Assembly (NCBI RefSeq): GCF_003243515.1
Contig: NZ_QFRA01000013.1
Coordinates: 1 to 44,914, forward strand
Direction of reading: 5' to 3'
Length of the DNA stretch: 44,914 bases
DNA from: Corynebacterium kroppenstedtii
Lineage (GTDB): Bacteria; Actinomycetota; Actinomycetes; Mycobacteriales; Mycobacteriaceae
The position numbers and the translations under genes are program-made. Shown here in pieces: positions 43,082-44,914 of this stretch. The notes below the pieces were generated by a model that searched no databases, was not told where the DNA came from, and was given only the letters and a program-made list of their open reading frames with translations. Within the stretch, counting starts at the first letter, position 1. Each line of letters starts with the position of its first letter.

Positions 43082-44914
43082 CTAATCGCCCTCAACGATG
43101 CTGAGCTCAGAAAGCCGAACATCGCCGGCCTCATCGGACGCATCAAGATCGACGGTTCCGGTGATGGCCCAATCGTGGTTGCCATCCGGATCGTCGATAA
43201 TTTGTCGCACTGACCACGAACGCCCGTTTTCTTTGATGATGATCATGTCCGCGGACCGGGCAGATGCGTCCACGCCTAAATCAGCGAAATTGTCGAAGTA
43301 ATCATCGAGTGCTGCTGGCCAATCGGGCGTGCTTGTCTGCTTTTCGGCTGCTACGCGGTCGGTAAGTTCATCGAGTTCGTCCTCTTTCTCGAAGGCAAAA
43401 AGCTCAACAAACCGGAAAAAGACGTTCCGAACCATACGAGTAAATGCTCGCGTATTGGCAGTGAGTGCACGTTCACTACCATCACCGAAGGCTCGTTCTT
43501 CAACTTCCTTATCGGTGATCGGAGTATCAGGATCAGCCATACGATTCCATTCATCCAATAATGACGAGTCAACTTGGATAATGAGTTCGGATAGCCAATC
43601 AATAATGTCGTCTAACTCATCAGTGTGATACTCCGCGGGCACTGTGTTGAGCAAAGTTCGCCACGCGTCGGTGAGATAACGAAGAATGACGCCTTCTGAC
43701 CTAGCTAAACCATACGCTGCGATGAGATCGGAGAAGTTCATTGCACGCTCGATCATGTGGCGCACAACAGACTTAGGGGAGAGGGAGAATTCTCGCGCCC
43801 ACGGGTGACCTTCGCTATATGCCTCAAACGCCTCGTCAAGCTCCTCCTTAAGAGGCATTGGCCACATGATGTCCTCGACGATCGCCATTCGCTCGGTATA
43901 GTCGACGCCCTCCGCTTTGAGCGCGGCAATCTCTTCGCCCCGCTCTTTCTTTTCTTGAGCCCTTAGTAGTGGCGACGGATCGTCGAGAATCGACTCCATC
44001 ACGCTAATGATGTCGAGCGTAAAAGCCTCGCTATCAGGATCGAGAATCTCCAAGGCAGCGACGGCGAATGGCGATAACGGTTGGTTCAATGCAAAGTCAC
44101 GTTGCAATCCGTCGGTCACGTGACAATAACGACCAGTATCGTCCGGCGTGTTAGATTGCTTGATTATTCCGGCTTGCTTAAGGCCCCTGAATAAATCAAT
44201 AGCCATATGAATATGGCGGTTTTGCTTTGCACGACTTTCATGATTCCCGCGCAGTAGGTGTTTCATGGCCTCAAAGCCATTCCCCGGGCGGGACAGAACG
44301 TTGAGCAGCATGGAACTCGATACCGCGAATTGGCTGGTCATCTGTTCTGGCTCAGCGTTAATGAGATGCTCATAGGTGCTTTCTGCCCATGTTGCGCGAC
44401 CTTCGGGTGCTGATTTCTTCCGCAGCTTCTTAAGTTTTTTAGGATCACTCCCGTCCTTCTGCCGTGCCTGATAATTCTCAATTTCGTGTTCAGGTGCCTC
44501 GATGACGACATAACCGGCAGTATCAAAACCAGCGCGACCGGCTCGTCCGGCAATTTGGTGGAACTCTCTGGAACGTAAAACTCTGTGCTGCTGGCCATCG
44601 TATTTCGCGAGCCCACTAAAAAGCACCGTGCGGATAGGAACGTTAATACCCACACCGAGGGTGTCAGTTCCGCAAATCACTGTTAGTAAGCCAGCCTGGG
44701 CAAGTTTTTCGACGAGACGACGGTATTTTGGCAGCATGCCCGCGTGATGAACACCAATGCCTTGACGGACGAGACTGGATAATTGACGCCCAAATGCTGA
44801 GGAAAAACGAAAGCCCCCGATTGTTTCGCGAATCTTTTCCTTGGTCTCTGCGGAAATTTTCACATGTCCTTTGAGGGCTTGAGCACGTTCCGCCGCTTCC
44901 CGCTGGGAGAAGTG
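43082..44914 (-). CDS. Ski2-like DEAD/DEAH RNA helicase, N-terminal part beyond the window
   Basis: The open frame enters from the right edge with no start inside the window (an internal GTG at 44863 is not a start, since coding-like sequence continues upstream). The visible 610 residues begin in the second RecA-like domain: GIGVHHAGMLPKYRRLVEKL, VICGTDTLGVGINVPIRTV and motif VI HQIAGRAGRAGFDT. A long C-terminal region rich in acidic residues follows, as in the actinobacterial helicases with a DUF3516 domain. In C. glutamicum a helicase of this type is near oxyR. The exact substrate is unknown. Confidence 0.85.
   Translation of the reverse strand, partial: HFSQREAAERAQALKGHVKISAETKEKIRETIGGFRFSSAFGRQLSSLVRQGIGVHHAGMLPKYRRLVEKLAQAGLLTVICGTDTLGVGINVPIRTVLFSGLAKYDGQQHRVLRSREFHQIAGRAGRAGFDTAGYVVIEAPEHEIENYQARQKDGSDPKKLKKLRKKSAPEGRATWAESTYEHLINAEPEQMTSQFAVSSSMLLNVLSRPGNGFEAMKHLLRGNHESRAKQNRHIHMAIDLFRGLKQAGIIKQSNTPDDTGRYCHVTDGLQRDFALNQPLSPFAVAALEILDPDSEAFTLDIISVMESILDDPSPLLRAQEKKERGEEIAALKAEGVDYTERMAIVEDIMWPMPLKEELDEAFEAYSEGHPWAREFSLSPKSVVRHMIERAMNFSDLIAAYGLARSEGVILRYLTDAWRTLLNTVPAEYHTDELDDIIDWLSELIIQVDSSLLDEWNRMADPDTPITDKEVEERAFGDGSERALTANTRAFTRMVRNVFFRFVELFAFEKEDELDELTDRVAAEKQTSTPDWPAALDDYFDNFADLGVDASARSADMIIIKENGRSWSVRQIIDDPDGNHDWAITGTVDLDASDEAGDVRLSELSIVEGD

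Noticed and set aside
1..44914. CRISPR arrays, insertion sequences, tRNA genes, prophage
   Set aside because: No regular repeat-spacer pattern, transposase, inverted terminal repeats or cloverleaf-like sequence was found by reading; short tRNA-like folds could still be missed without a search tool.

Overview
The window reads as chromosome of a Corynebacterium-type actinobacterium. The evidence is gene content and order: bioY, recA-recX, a gluABCD-type glutamate ABC transporter, miaB, a DUF349 protein, miaA, dapF, hflX, uraA, ptsH, fruA-fruK-fruR facing ptsI, lexA facing a divS-like gene, nrdR, hrpA, ahpD-ahpC facing oxyR, and a Ski2-type helicase. As I recall it, this follows the C. glutamicum chromosome around recA to lexA closely. 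GC is moderate and GTG starts are common. I cannot fix the species; a host-associated lineage would fit the amount of gene decay. No tRNA, rRNA, insertion sequence or CRISPR array was seen.

Layout. 1-840: partial biotin transporter gene bioY and the SOS-controlled recA promoter. 839-6132: recA-recX, then the convergent glu operon with a frameshifted gluC. 6244-13079: tRNA modification genes miaB and miaA, dapF, and three conserved actinobacterial genes, one of which (DUF349) is broken. 13043-14529: a coupled pair of unknown proteins, one with a Cys/Gly tail. 14840-17873: an feoA-feoB-feoC-like ferrous iron module. 17974-20872: hflX and a doubly frameshifted uracil permease. 20959-27796: HPr, the fructose PTS operon and Enzyme I. 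27916-34154: lexA, divS-like, nrdR and hrpA. 34232-40506: a tightly coupled ABC-plus-MFS operon in which every gene carries at least one disabling lesion. 40768-44914: ahpD, ahpC, oxyR and the 3' part of a helicase gene.

How the genes work together. RecA and LexA form the SOS switch; the recA promoter has a clear LexA box, and three copies of its half-site ATGTTCGA lie between lexA and the divS-like division inhibitor. Enzyme I, HPr, FruA and FruK form the fructose uptake route to fructose-1,6-bisphosphate under FruR. AhpC and AhpD form a peroxidase pair with OxyR divergent. FeoA, FeoB and the FeoC-like protein import Fe(II).

The most notable signals are: (i) total decay of a five-gene operon whose content (two oligopeptide/nickel-type ATPases, an MFS exporter, a lipoprotein binding protein and a fused B-C permease) resembles metallophore export/import systems such as staphylococcal Cnt; (ii) further lesions in gluC, uraA and the DUF349 gene while large housekeeping genes stay intact; (iii) a His/Cys/acidic insert in the FeoB GTPase domain beside a protein with a Cys-rich tail. 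Lesions could be sequencing errors in part, and raw reads would decide.
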